From: Candidatus Woesearchaeota archaeon
Lineage (GTDB): Archaea; Nanoarchaeota; Nanoarchaeia; Woesearchaeales; GW2011-AR4
Direction of reading: 5' to 3'
Assembly: GCA_023259315.1 (NCBI GenBank)
Contig: JAHFQL010000027.1
Coordinates: forward strand, 1-12,487
DNA: 12,487 nt
Positions 1 to 6,715 of this stretch are shown here, one piece after another (position 1 is the stretch's first letter; the number at the start of each line of letters is the position of its first letter). Under the pieces are notes generated by a model. The model had not been told where the DNA came from and did no database searches. It saw nothing but the letters and a program-made list of their open reading frames with translations. A program made the translations under genes and the position numbers.

Positions 1-538
1 AATTTCTTATTCTTTTGTATTGTCCCCTTAATTCAATTCTTAAATTTTCAACTATTTCTCCGGATTTTTTCTTATTGTATTTGGCTATCTCAAGCTGCTC
101 GTCAGCTATGCTTCTGGCAATTCCCATAAGACGGCTTATTTTTAATATTTCAGCATGCACATCTGCATCAGAGGCTCTTTTGCCTTCTTCTATCCTTCTT
201 AAGATTAGAGCAACATCGGCAATGAATCCTGAAAATAATTCTCTAAAGCGCAGGTTCAGCCTTGAAAATATTTCGTGAAAATTATAATCCGGGTCTTTCA
301 GGTACTGGGCATTCAAGAAATCATTTTTATTCCTTATCTCGGTTATTTTATTTCTTCTTATGAAATCTTCAAATCTTGAAATTAAATCTTTAATTTCTTT
401 TATTGCCTTATCAAATTCATTTTCTTCTTTAGCAATTACATCTTTAGATATTTTCTCGTCAACAAAAACGGACATGGAAGAATTCCTTTGCCCGAATGTT
501 CCAAAATCGGTCTTTTGGTATATTATATTTGTGCCCAT
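1..538 (-). CDS. Helical protein of unknown function, C-terminus beyond the window
   Basis: An open frame starts at ATG 538 and runs without a stop through position 1, giving 179 complete codons. It follows the pyrF stop by 18 bases in the same direction, so it is probably the last visible gene of the vapB-vapC-pyrF operon. The product starts MGTNIIYQKTDFGTFG and is rich in Glu, Lys, Arg and Ile from about residue 27 onward, with long runs suited to amphipathic helix or coiled coil. No cysteine, transmembrane segment or signal peptide is visible. A second Met at residue 22 is an alternative start. I do not recognise the family and assign no function. That it is real coding rests on the long open frame, its placement behind pyrF and normal AGA/AGG-rich codon use. 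The antisense frames over the same bases look like shadows. Confidence 0.75.
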   Translation of the reverse strand, partial: MGTNIIYQKTDFGTFGQRNSSMSVFVDEKISKDVIAKEENEFDKAIKEIKDLISRFEDFIRRNKITEIRNKNDFLNAQYLKDPDYNFHEIFSRLNLRFRELFSGFIADVALILRRIEEGKRASDADVHAEILKISRLMGIARSIADEQLEIAKYNKKKSGEIVENLRIELRGQYKRIRN

Positions 539-556
539 TAGATGAAGATAATTTAA

Positions 557-1252
557 TCATATTAATTCTTTTGTGAATTCCTCAGTAGCTTTTTCCATAT
601 TTTCTGCTTCATAAATCGCCCTGCCTATTATTGCATGCCAGAATTCAAGTTTTCTGGCCAAATCACTTATCTTTCCGCCTTGAGTTATCAAGCCCGGAGA
701 ATAATAAACCGGAGATTTTATTTTTGTTTTGATTAATTTATCATACTGCAGACATTTTTCCGGCTTGTTTCCCGGAACTACAAAATCAGTAACACCTAGA
801 GAGGCAGCGATTTCATACATTCTTTTGGGCGCATCATCATCAATAAACCCATTTTCATTTCTTAAATATCCCTTATGCGTCATTTCACCGCCAATAATCA
901 CATTCATTCCTGCATTCTTGGCAGCCTTTATCCAAACTGCTTCCGTATCAGGCCCTGCTTGGGGGAATAAAATAACAGCATCAACCAGTTTGCAAGCATT
1001 CATGAATTTCTCGCCCATGTCAGGAATGTCAGTTCCCGCCTTTTGATGGTCATAAATTATTGGCAGTCCTGTATGTTTTCTGATTATCTTTACAACTGAT
1101 TTCATTCCAAAAGGAATCACCAGCTCGAATCCAATCTTGTAAGCCCCAACCCCCTTAACAGAACAAGTTGATTTAACTAATTTATCTAATTTTTCCAAGC
1201 TATCAACATCACAGCTCGGTATGATTGATTTTTCCAGTTTGATTATTGGCAT
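557..1252 (-). CDS. pyrF: Orotidine 5'-phosphate decarboxylase (PyrF)
   Basis: This enzyme decarboxylates OMP to UMP, the last step of de novo pyrimidine synthesis, in the cytoplasm. The 231-residue length suits a single-domain TIM barrel. The catalytic Lys-Asp-Lys-Asp set is visible: K39 in YKIGFEL, then D68, K71 and D75 in IYDHQKAGTDIP. The phosphate-binding region is SPGLITQGG (185-193) plus R211 in IIGRAIY. The core motif has the DHQK form rather than the more familiar D-x-K-x-x-D-I with LK, which places it in a divergent branch of the family, but all catalytic residues are kept. The ATG at 1252 follows the vapC stop by one base (TAAAATG), so expression is likely driven from the vapB promoter and coupled to vapC translation. 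No pyrF-specific promoter is visible. Confidence 0.93.
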   Translation of the reverse strand: MPIIKLEKSIIPSCDVDSLEKLDKLVKSTCSVKGVGAYKIGFELVIPFGMKSVVKIIRKHTGLPIIYDHQKAGTDIPDMGEKFMNACKLVDAVILFPQAGPDTEAVWIKAAKNAGMNVIIGGEMTHKGYLRNENGFIDDDAPKRMYEIAASLGVTDFVVPGNKPEKCLQYDKLIKTKIKSPVYYSPGLITQGGKISDLARKLEFWHAIIGRAIYEAENMEKATEEFTKELI

Positions 1253-1253
1253 T

Positions 1254-1652
1254 TTATATTACTATTACATTCAAATTTTGTATTTTCTTAAAATGGTTAT
1301 CCAGAGTTATTAAAGGCATTCCGCTGTCCATAGCAATTGATGCTATGAATAAATCAAATATCGGGATTGGAGTTCCAGCTTTTGATACTTTATGTTTTAT
1401 TTCTGCCAACAGCTTCGAGCTGTTTTTTGTTGTATTTAAAAGTTTGTACTTATCCAGTCTTTGCTTCCCTTTCTCAGACTTTTCTTCAGAAAGCTTCAGC
1501 AGGCCGAGATAGAATTCTGAATAAGTTGGGGAAGTTATATAAAATTCTTCCTTGATTGAATCAAAATTATCCAGTCTTGAGATAACTTCCTTGTTGTTTT
1601 TCTCTATCTCAATCAGAACACATGTATCTATTACAACGCCCAAAAAACTCAC
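1254..1652 (-). CDS. vapC: VapC-like PIN-domain toxin (endoribonuclease)
   Basis: A 132-residue PIN-domain protein. The acidic metal-binding residues expected of this nuclease fold are present in order: D9 (VVIDTCVLIE), E46 (TYSEFY), D100 (IFDLFIAS) and D118 (TLDNHF). VapC toxins are Mg-dependent RNases that usually cleave tRNA or rRNA; the target here is unknown. The start overlaps the vapB stop by four bases (ATGA), the classic translationally coupled toxin-antitoxin layout. The stop is followed after one base by pyrF, so a presumed toxin and an essential biosynthetic enzyme share a transcript. All four acidic residues are intact, so I see no reason to call it inactive. A housekeeping PIN RNase is a less likely alternative. 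Confidence 0.88.
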   Translation of the reverse strand: MSFLGVVIDTCVLIEIEKNNKEVISRLDNFDSIKEEFYITSPTYSEFYLGLLKLSEEKSEKGKQRLDKYKLLNTTKNSSKLLAEIKHKVSKAGTPIPIFDLFIASIAMDSGMPLITLDNHFKKIQNLNVIVI

Positions 1653-1888
1653 CTGAATTCAAATTCCTTCCTAAATTCACTAGCGACTTCCTTTATTTTG
1701 ATTGCATCCTTTTCGGTGAGGAATTTTTTGCCGTGCAGGATTTCATTCCAATTGCCTTTCTCCTCTTTTTTTGCATGCTCCAGTAACACCTTGTTTAGAA
1801 ATTCCGCTATCTTCAAGTTATGCTTTGCGGCCTCTGATTTCAACAGACTCCAGTCGTGCTCCCTAACGTTCTTTATTGATATGTTCAT
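1649..1888 (-). CDS. vapB: VapB-like antitoxin
   Basis: A 79-residue, charged protein directly upstream of the PIN toxin and overlapping it by four bases. The N-terminus (MNISIKNVREHDWSLLKSEA) has a short strand followed by helices, as expected for a ribbon-helix-helix DNA-binding domain. The Lys/Glu-rich C-terminus ending EFRKEFEFR is the likely toxin-binding tail. Such antitoxins neutralise VapC and autorepress their promoter. ATG 1888 was chosen because a TATA-like box lies about 27 bases upstream, giving a leaderless message; the other ATG at 1893 is out of frame. The pair heads the operon that contains pyrF. Assignment rests on position, size and fold pattern rather than a diagnostic motif. 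Confidence 0.8.
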   Translation of the reverse strand: MNISIKNVREHDWSLLKSEAAKHNLKIAEFLNKVLLEHAKKEEKGNWNEILHGKKFLTEKDAIKIKEVASEFRKEFEFR

Positions 1889-1910
1889 AGCATGAGTATA
1901 ACAAGTTTAA

Positions 1911-1920
1911 CTATTTAAAC
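1911..1920 (-). promoter_or_regulatory. Leaderless-type TATA box for vapB-vapC-pyrF
   Basis: On the minus strand this reads GTTTAAATAG, centred about 27 bases before the vapB ATG at 1888, the normal archaeal TATA-to-start distance for a leaderless transcript. Nothing resembling a Shine-Dalgarno precedes the ATG. A near-identical box (CTTTAAATAG) precedes the RelE-like gene at 8227. Confidence 0.55.
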
Positions 1921-1960
1921 TTTTCTGTTGTAAATTAGTTTTCCCCTATAAATATTTTAG

Positions 1961-1974
1961 ATATATTTTTAAAG
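1961..1974 (+). promoter_or_regulatory. TATA-like box upstream of the cytochrome c gene
   Basis: The A/T stretch ATATATTTTTAAAG lies about 29 bases before ATG 1997. A further TATAAATATTTT run begins at 1948. There is no purine-rich ribosome binding site before the ATG. If functional, an archaeal-type promoter has become associated with a gene of bacterial appearance. The 1889-1996 gap is the divergent promoter region shared with vapB. Confidence 0.4.
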
Positions 1975-1996
1975 AAAATATTATTAACTGAGTTTA

Positions 1997-2509
1997 ATGA
2001 ATAAAAGAAATCTTGTTGTTATAGTCGTGGCTGCTGCATCAATGATTGCATGTGAAAGTGACAAGCAGCATAATCAAAGGGTATTCAAAAAATTGCGTGA
2101 AGAGAGTTACCAAGAAGCATTGGCAGAACTGCCAAAATTAGAAGCAAGATTATTTGCTAATCAACAAGAAAAAGAAAATGGAGTGGAAAAGGGAGGAGAT
2201 ATTTATTTGCAACATTGCGCCCGTTGCCACGGAGTTTATGCGCAGGGCGGCGATACCGCATTCGATTTGAAAAACAAGGAAACTGGAGAAACAGCACATT
2301 TTGAGCCGCCTGAGCTAAAGCCGCAACGTTTTGATTTGGATAGTGATATATTGCGTCAGCTACGAGATTACGCTCAACAAATTAAAAATGGAGGGAGATA
2401 TATGCCTCCAATTGGGGAATTCCCGCGTGATAAATCCGGCAATCCTTCTTTAGATGCTGTGCGTGAAATGATGGATTATATTAAAAGCGCTCCCAGACTA
2501 AGCATATAG
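1997..2509 (+). CDS. Mono-haem cytochrome c lipoprotein, probably horizontally acquired
   Basis: A 170-residue predicted exported electron carrier. The N-terminus has two basic residues, a hydrophobic stretch and a lipobox-like MIAC with Cys19, so it should be lipid-anchored outside the membrane. A charged helical spacer (20-66) leads to a class I-like cytochrome c domain. Haem attachment is C74-x-x-C77-H78 (HCARCHG), and the likely sixth ligand is M136 in GRYMPPIGEF, followed by a C-terminal helix (DAVREMMDYIKSA). The gene stands alone on the plus strand, with no redox partner or haem-lyase gene nearby. Seven of 12 arginine codons are CGN (six CGT), whereas the neighbouring plus-strand gene at 3347 uses AGA/AGG almost exclusively. 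I infer transfer from a bacterium. The precise electron-transfer partner is unknown. Confidence 0.88.
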   Translation: MNKRNLVVIVVAAASMIACESDKQHNQRVFKKLREESYQEALAELPKLEARLFANQQEKENGVEKGGDIYLQHCARCHGVYAQGGDTAFDLKNKETGETAHFEPPELKPQRFDLDSDILRQLRDYAQQIKNGGRYMPPIGEFPRDKSGNPSLDAVREMMDYIKSAPRLSI

Positions 2510-2550
2510 GAGTTACCTCAAAGAAGGGAAACCAAAATAAAATCAAATAC

Positions 2551-2601
2551 CTAGCCAATACAAGGAATTCTCAAAAATATTGCGAAATTTTTAAATTTCA
2601 T
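2551..2601 (-). pseudogene. Possible truncated gene start coupled to pyrE
   Basis: An ATG at 2601 overlaps the pyrE TGA as ATGA, the same coupling used at vapB/vapC and methyltransferase/pyrK. It opens a 16-codon frame (MKFKNFAIFLRIPCIG) ending at TAG 2551. It may be the start of a former operon partner cut off when the cytochrome c segment arrived, or simply chance. The bases 2584-2599 also form a palindrome (GAAATTT, 2-base centre, AAATTTC). Confidence 0.25.
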
Positions 2602-3266
2602 ACCTCAACCCAGCCTTCCGGATGCTTTTTCCAGTCCAGTATATGGTTCAATTGCTCTTTTGAAATATATTTTTTTTGCAGTGAAGTCTTTACTAGATTT
2701 GTGAAATTTGTCAGCGTATTTAATTTTACATTTGCGCTTTCGAAATTGATTTTTGATTTTTCAAGCTCGTAAGTAAATATAGCAATGCAGTTGTCCACTA
2801 TTCCGTTTTTTGCCCGGATGACATTTATTGTATTGAGTGAACTCGTTCCGGTGCTTATCAAGTCCTCGACAACAATGTATTTTTTGCCTTCTTCTAACTT
2901 GCCTTCCACCATATTTTCCTTTCCGTGGTCTTTTGACTCGCTTCTCACGAAAATCATTGGCTTGTTCATTTTCTGCGCAATCCAAGCTGCCCAAGGGATG
3001 CCAGCGATTGCGGTTCCTGCAAATCCATCAGCTTTAATTTTTTCCTTCTCTATCATTTTAACAAAAGAATTGACAATAAATTCTCTTTCTTTTGGATAAC
3101 TCATAAGGAGCCTGTTGTCAGTGTATATCGGCGAAAGAATTCCTGAAGCCCATCTGAATGGCGGCTTAGTCCTCAGCATCACGGCATTCAGGTTAAGCAA
3201 AATTTCAGCAATTTTATCTGGCATATTGAACCTCAAAATTTGTTTTTTGAATAAGAATCTTTCCAT
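2598..3266 (-). CDS. pyrE: Orotate phosphoribosyltransferase (PyrE)
   Basis: This enzyme joins orotate to PRPP to give OMP, the step before PyrF. The PRPP-binding signature is at residues 132-144 (VVEDLISTGTSSL). FRWASGILSPIYTDNR (38-52) is the conserved N-terminal active-site segment, and the flexible loop Lys/His lie in SKDHGKEN (111-118). Length is 222 residues from ATG 3266; starting at Met15 (ATG 3224) would give 208, nearer the usual size, and the first 14 residues look unconserved. I keep the long form because the only good minus-strand TATA-like box (3311-3320) suits a start near 3266, but either is possible. pyrE is alone in its block, with cytochrome c downstream and a multi-winged-helix gene divergently upstream. 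Confidence 0.93.
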   Translation of the reverse strand: MERFLFKKQILRFNMPDKIAEILLNLNAVMLRTKPPFRWASGILSPIYTDNRLLMSYPKEREFIVNSFVKMIEKEKIKADGFAGTAIAGIPWAAWIAQKMNKPMIFVRSESKDHGKENMVEGKLEEGKKYIVVEDLISTGTSSLNTINVIRAKNGIVDNCIAIFTYELEKSKINFESANVKLNTLTNFTNLVKTSLQKKYISKEQLNHILDWKKHPEGWVEV

Positions 3267-3310
3267 TATTTTTAATTGTTATGGTTTTAATGTTATTCCT
3301 TAATAATAGT

Positions 3311-3322
3311 AATATTTATATA
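3311..3322. promoter_or_regulatory. Shared, possibly bidirectional TATA element between pyrE and the multi-winged-helix gene
   Basis: AATATTTATATA reads as a TATA box on the plus strand, centred about 29 bases before ATG 3347. On the minus strand 3311-3320 reads TATAAATATT and could serve pyrE, about 49 bases before ATG 3266, which would leave a leader of about 22 bases. Competition for one element would couple the two divergent genes. The decamer TATTTATATA recurs exactly at 6351-6360. Confidence 0.45.
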
Positions 3323-3346
3323 ATGAGAAAGCACCCTTATAATAAC

Positions 3347-4795
3347 ATGCCTAAACTAAGAGAATTTCCTGAAGAAAAGAAACTAGAAGTACTTGCTCAA
3401 GCTCTCGCCGCAGAGGATATCAGGCAAGTATTAACTGAAGGATTGCATAGAAGACATATTTTGGAAATTTCTAACTTGGGATTAAGTGATGGAATAATTA
3501 CGCCAGACCAGTTTAGTACTATAATTGGTAAAATAGAAAGACCAAGAGAATTTCCAACAGACCCTGAGCAAAGATTAGAGGCGCTGCTTTCTGTCGGCAA
3601 TACAGAGCCAAAGCAAGTGCTTAGCTTGTTGCTTTCTGATGCTCCTCAAAGTGTTGAAGCTTTAAGAAATCAATTTATTTCATTAATTGAAGGCGTGCAA
3701 TATAAAGGCAGACAATGGATGCCTCATGGTATTACAATTGAAAATTATTTAGTGGACTCATTGGACCAAATAGGATTTATTGCATTTCCAGTAATAGGGG
3801 CAAGCAGGATTGGATATGCAAGAACACAAGCAGGCAGAGATTATGGGCAACCAGTTATGGCTTTTATGCTTAATATGGCTAACCGCCTTGGAATGTCAAT
3901 GTATCAACTTCTAGGAAAGACTGCAACACCAGGAGACAGCAGAGCCACTTACAACAGATTTAGGACTCTTGAATTTCTCTTAAGCCAGCATAAAAATAGC
4001 AAAGAAACAAGAGAGGTTGATATAGTGAATTTGTTAAATTTAGGTAATACCAGTGTAAAAGTATATTTGAATGCACTAAAAAAAATCGGAATTGTTGAAT
4101 GGGATTCTATTGATCCGGAACTAAAAGGACAGATTTTTTATAGATGGAAAGAAGGTAAAAATCCTGATGAGGTGCCGAAATATTCTACAGCGAAAACTTT
4201 AACACAAGAAGTTGCAGTATATCTTTACAGAAACAGAGAATGTAATAATATAGCGATAGTTAAACATTTAAGGACGAAAAGGCATTATAAAAAATGGGTA
4301 TATTCAATATTAATGAGAAATGTTAGTAGTATTTTATCGCATCTTGAAAGACACAGCTTTGCTGAATCAGATTATACTGGTGCTAAAGTTCAGTCTCATA
4401 TAAATTTAGTTAGAGGCAAGGCTGATTTTGTAGAAGAATTTACAAGTAAATTAAGAAATGCCGCCAATGGTGGTGCTGAGCTAAGAGCGATGGAACAGCT
4501 TTATAGTTCTTATGTGGCTGATCATGATACTCTCATGCGTGATTCCAGAGTTGTTGGTTTTTATGTTGATGTTTCACCACAATTAAATCAACCCACATCA
4601 GAAGAAGCGCAAATCGCAATACTAGATTATCTTCTAAGAAATGGAGAATCAAGACTAAGGGACATAAAAAAAAAATTTAGATTTGACATTGTTAATACTC
4701 GTTTGCCAGATATGATTAAAAGTGGTATGGTTGTGTTAAGGAAAGAAAGAAATAAATCTTTTTATTCAATTAACCAAGCTTACAGACCAAACTGA
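3347..4795 (+). CDS. Large protein with several winged-helix domains, function unknown
   Basis: I start at ATG 3347 (482 residues, MPKLREFPEE), because the TATA-like box at 3313-3322 sits about 29 bases upstream; in-frame starts at 3281 and 3323 lie upstream of or within that box. Residue numbers are from 3347. At least three and probably four winged-helix segments can be made out: about 83-168, ending in a wing-like GYARTQAGRDYG; about 206-268; about 284-343; and about 419-475, with SRLRDIKKKFRFDI as the recognition helix. There are no cysteine clusters, membrane segments or catalytic motifs. Arginine codons are almost all AGA/AGG, the local norm. It is divergent from pyrE and ends 6 bases from the pyrC stop, so it may regulate pyr genes, but this is inference from position alone. 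A type of multi-winged-helix nucleic-acid-binding scaffold is the best description. Confidence 0.75.
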   Translation: MPKLREFPEEKKLEVLAQALAAEDIRQVLTEGLHRRHILEISNLGLSDGIITPDQFSTIIGKIERPREFPTDPEQRLEALLSVGNTEPKQVLSLLLSDAPQSVEALRNQFISLIEGVQYKGRQWMPHGITIENYLVDSLDQIGFIAFPVIGASRIGYARTQAGRDYGQPVMAFMLNMANRLGMSMYQLLGKTATPGDSRATYNRFRTLEFLLSQHKNSKETREVDIVNLLNLGNTSVKVYLNALKKIGIVEWDSIDPELKGQIFYRWKEGKNPDEVPKYSTAKTLTQEVAVYLYRNRECNNIAIVKHLRTKRHYKKWVYSILMRNVSSILSHLERHSFAESDYTGAKVQSHINLVRGKADFVEEFTSKLRNAANGGAELRAMEQLYSSYVADHDTLMRDSRVVGFYVDVSPQLNQPTSEEAQIAILDYLLRNGESRLRDIKKKFRFDIVNTRLPDMIKSGMVVLRKERNKSFYSINQAYRPN

Positions 4796-4801
4796 TAATT
4801 T

Positions 4802-6007
4802 TTATTTATGATATTCAATCTCTTTAGCCTTCACATCAAAAATTTTACCTTCATCATAAACAATATTTCCATTGACAATTGTTGTTAACGGCCATCCTTT
4901 TAATATTTTGTCTTCAAAAGGGCTCCATTTGCATTTTGTCAGCAAATCATCATTCCTCACTGCCTGCCTTTTTTGCAAATCCACTACAACCAAGTCTGCA
5001 TCATAACCTTCTTTTAACAATCCTTTATTTTTAATTTTGAATATTTTAGCGGGATTTTCACAGCAAAGCTGCATTATTTTTTGCAATGTTATTCTGTTGC
5101 TGTTGAAAGCGTCAAGCAGCAAAGGAAGCATTGTTTCCAGCCCAGGAACTCCGAAAGGATAGTTTGCCATCTCTTTTTCTTCCTTCAGATGCGGCGCATG
5201 GTCTGTTGATATAACATCTACCAAGCCGTTTTTAATGCCATTCCACAAAGCCTTTTGGTCCTGTTCAGTCTTCAATCTTGGCTTCATCTCGGCAAACGCG
5301 CCCAAAATTTGAATGTCTTTTTCTGCCATAAAAAGATGATGCGGGGTGACTTCTACTGAAATTTGATTTCTTATTTTGTTTTGTTTTGCATATTCAAGTT
5401 CTTTTGCAGAGCTGACATGGGCAACATGCAGCTTGTTTTTTATTTTATTCCGTAAAAAAATATCAACAGCCGTTTTTACATTTATATCTTCAGCGTGTAT
5501 TATTGTCAGTTTTGATGCCTTGAAGATTTCTGCTATTGCGCCATAATCTTCCAGTTTCATAGCCCCAGTTGTCATGTCCATATAAATCTTGACAGCAGCA
5601 ATATTTTTTGCTTTCCTTATGTCTGAGATGTTGTCCAATGTTGCGCCAAAATTAAATCCATAATTCACAATGCTTTTTGCAGCCAGTTTTCTTTTTTCTA
5701 CCAAGGCTGCAACAGTTGTTGTCGGCGGAATAGTGTTTGGCATGTCAAGAATTGTTGTTACCCCCCCCTTTGCAGCTGCCATTGAGCCGGTAAGGAAGTC
5801 TTCTTTTTGAGTCAATCCAGGCTCCCTCATGTGAACGTGAACATCAATCAGCCCAGGAAGAACAAAATTGCCTTTTACATCAATTATTTCGTCTGATTTC
5901 GGCTCTTTGTTTGTTATTTTTGATATTTTATCTTTTTTTATTAATATATTCTTAGAATAGACTTTGTCTTTTACAAGAATCCTGCAGTTCTTTAGTAAGA
6001 GCGACAT
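4802..6007 (-). CDS. pyrC: Dihydroorotase (PyrC, type I)
   Basis: This amidohydrolase cyclises carbamoyl-aspartate to dihydroorotate, the third step of the pathway. The 401 residues carry all zinc-centre features: H57-x-H59 (IDVHVHMREPG), K140 (AAVKIYMD) as the expected carbamylated lysine, H171 (IIHAED), H197 (VAHVSS) and catalytic D269 in STDHAPH. NTIPPT after DMP (91-96) is the substrate-binding segment. The C-terminal PFEDKILKGWPLTTIVNG is typical of the type I family. The ATG follows the stop of the upstream small gene by one base (TAAAATG), so the two are co-translated. A hydantoinase or allantoinase is a family alternative, but the pyr context and motifs favour dihydroorotase. Confidence 0.94.
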   Translation of the reverse strand: MSLLLKNCRILVKDKVYSKNILIKKDKISKITNKEPKSDEIIDVKGNFVLPGLIDVHVHMREPGLTQKEDFLTGSMAAAKGGVTTILDMPNTIPPTTTVAALVEKRKLAAKSIVNYGFNFGATLDNISDIRKAKNIAAVKIYMDMTTGAMKLEDYGAIAEIFKASKLTIIHAEDINVKTAVDIFLRNKIKNKLHVAHVSSAKELEYAKQNKIRNQISVEVTPHHLFMAEKDIQILGAFAEMKPRLKTEQDQKALWNGIKNGLVDVISTDHAPHLKEEKEMANYPFGVPGLETMLPLLLDAFNSNRITLQKIMQLCCENPAKIFKIKNKGLLKEGYDADLVVVDLQKRQAVRNDDLLTKCKWSPFEDKILKGWPLTTIVNGNIVYDEGKIFDVKAKEIEYHK

Positions 6008-6008
6008 T

Positions 6009-6281
6009 TTAGTTTCTCTCTATTCCTTCTATTTCTTTTAATTTTGCACTATTTAAGCTGCAATGTTTTTCACCAGTAGATTGCTTGTTTATAATAATTT
6101 CCTTGTCAAATAAATCTTTTATTGCGAAATCAATAATCTTTTCTCCCCTTAAATGCTTTGGAACACAATTCCTTAAGTGGATAGTTTCTGTATGAGCGCC
6201 GCCGAATTTCTTTTTGTTTTTGAGCATTCTTATCATTTTCTTTTGTATGTTAATTAATTCTTCGTTGCTGAACTTTATCAT
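6009..6281 (-). CDS. Small conserved archaeal-type protein, winged-helix-like
   Basis: A 90-residue basic protein upstream of pyrC, with a one-base gap (TAAAATG), so in the same operon. The middle reads GGAHTETIHLRNCVPKHLRG, followed by AIKDLFDKEIIINKQSTGEKHCSLN. A helix, a loop and a helix leading to a strand pair fit a small winged helix. I recall this GGAHTE...HLRG...STGE pattern from short uncharacterised archaeal proteins, but cannot name a family and could not search. It could bind nucleic acid. There are two isolated cysteines (C39 and a second near residue 74), not a metal motif. Its conserved-looking first residues favour ATG 6281. Whether it has a pyrimidine role is unknown. Confidence 0.75.
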   Translation of the reverse strand: MIKFSNEELINIQKKMIRMLKNKKKFGGAHTETIHLRNCVPKHLRGEKIIDFAIKDLFDKEIIINKQSTGEKHCSLNSAKLKEIEGIERN

Positions 6282-6308
6282 TGCATTATAACATATTTAA
6301 AGCTTATG

Positions 6309-6318
6309 GATATATTAC
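6309..6318 (-). promoter_or_regulatory. Candidate TATA box for the small gene-pyrC operon
   Basis: The minus strand reads GTAATATATC here, about 32 bases before ATG 6281. A second candidate (GCTTTAAATA, 6294-6303) lies only about 18 bases from the ATG, which is short for a leaderless promoter. The 6282-6382 gap also carries the plus-strand promoter for the gene at 6383. Confidence 0.35.
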
Positions 6319-6350
6319 AAATTTGCAACGTTAGTATTACAAAATAGAAA

Positions 6351-6360
6351 TATTTATATA
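6351..6360 (+). promoter_or_regulatory. TATA box for the 111-residue winged-helix gene
   Basis: TATTTATATA is centred about 27 bases before ATG 6383, so it supports that start over the GTG six bases earlier at 6377. The same decamer drives the other plus-strand winged-helix gene (3313-3322). Confidence 0.55.
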
Positions 6361-6382
6361 GGAGTTAATTTTCATAGTGAAT

Positions 6383-6715
6383 ATGAAATTTCAAGACGAG
6401 CCAACAATATTCAGGGAATTATTTGGGGATACGCCAAAAATAAGAGTCTTAGAGTATTTGTTGGAAGGGAGAGAACTAGACCATTCCATTGGAGATATAG
6501 CTGAAGGCGCTGGAATAAACAGGGTAACTTTGTTTAGGTTATGGCCAGAAATAGAAAAATCCAAAATAATATCTTATACAAGAAATATTGGAAATGCTAA
6601 ATTGTTCAAATTAAACTTAAAGAACGCTTATGTTAAAAGTCTTGTTGAATTATTTGATAAGTTGATAAATGAAGAATTCAAAAAATCAAGTGTTGAGAAA
6701 GAGCTGAGGCATTGA
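6383..6715 (+). CDS. Winged-helix transcriptional regulator, archaeal type
   Basis: A 110-residue protein with a single winged-helix domain. FGDTPKIRVLEYLLEG (about residues 12-27) is the opening helix. IGDIAEGAGINRVTLFRLW (about 36-54) is the helix-turn-helix with its recognition helix. IISYTRNIGNAKLFKLN (about 62-78) forms the wing. A C-terminal helix (SLVELFDKLINEEFKK) would mediate dimerisation. This layout is common among small archaeal regulators of MarR/ArsR-like fold. No ligand-binding cysteines are present. It is divergent from the operon holding pyrC and is a reasonable candidate regulator of it, but that is inference. Start ATG 6383 is preferred on TATA spacing. Confidence 0.8.
   Translation: MKFQDEPTIFRELFGDTPKIRVLEYLLEGRELDHSIGDIAEGAGINRVTLFRLWPEIEKSKIISYTRNIGNAKLFKLNLKNAYVKSLVELFDKLINEEFKKSSVEKELRH

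Noticed and set aside
15..545. Two plus-strand frames at the left edge
   Set aside because: They are antisense to a continuous minus-strand gene with ordinary codon use and are rich in Ser/Phe/Leu, as expected for shadows.
3281..3346. Upstream starts (3281 and 3323) for the multi-winged-helix gene
   Set aside because: Both lie upstream of or inside the TATA element that sits about 29 bases before ATG 3347.
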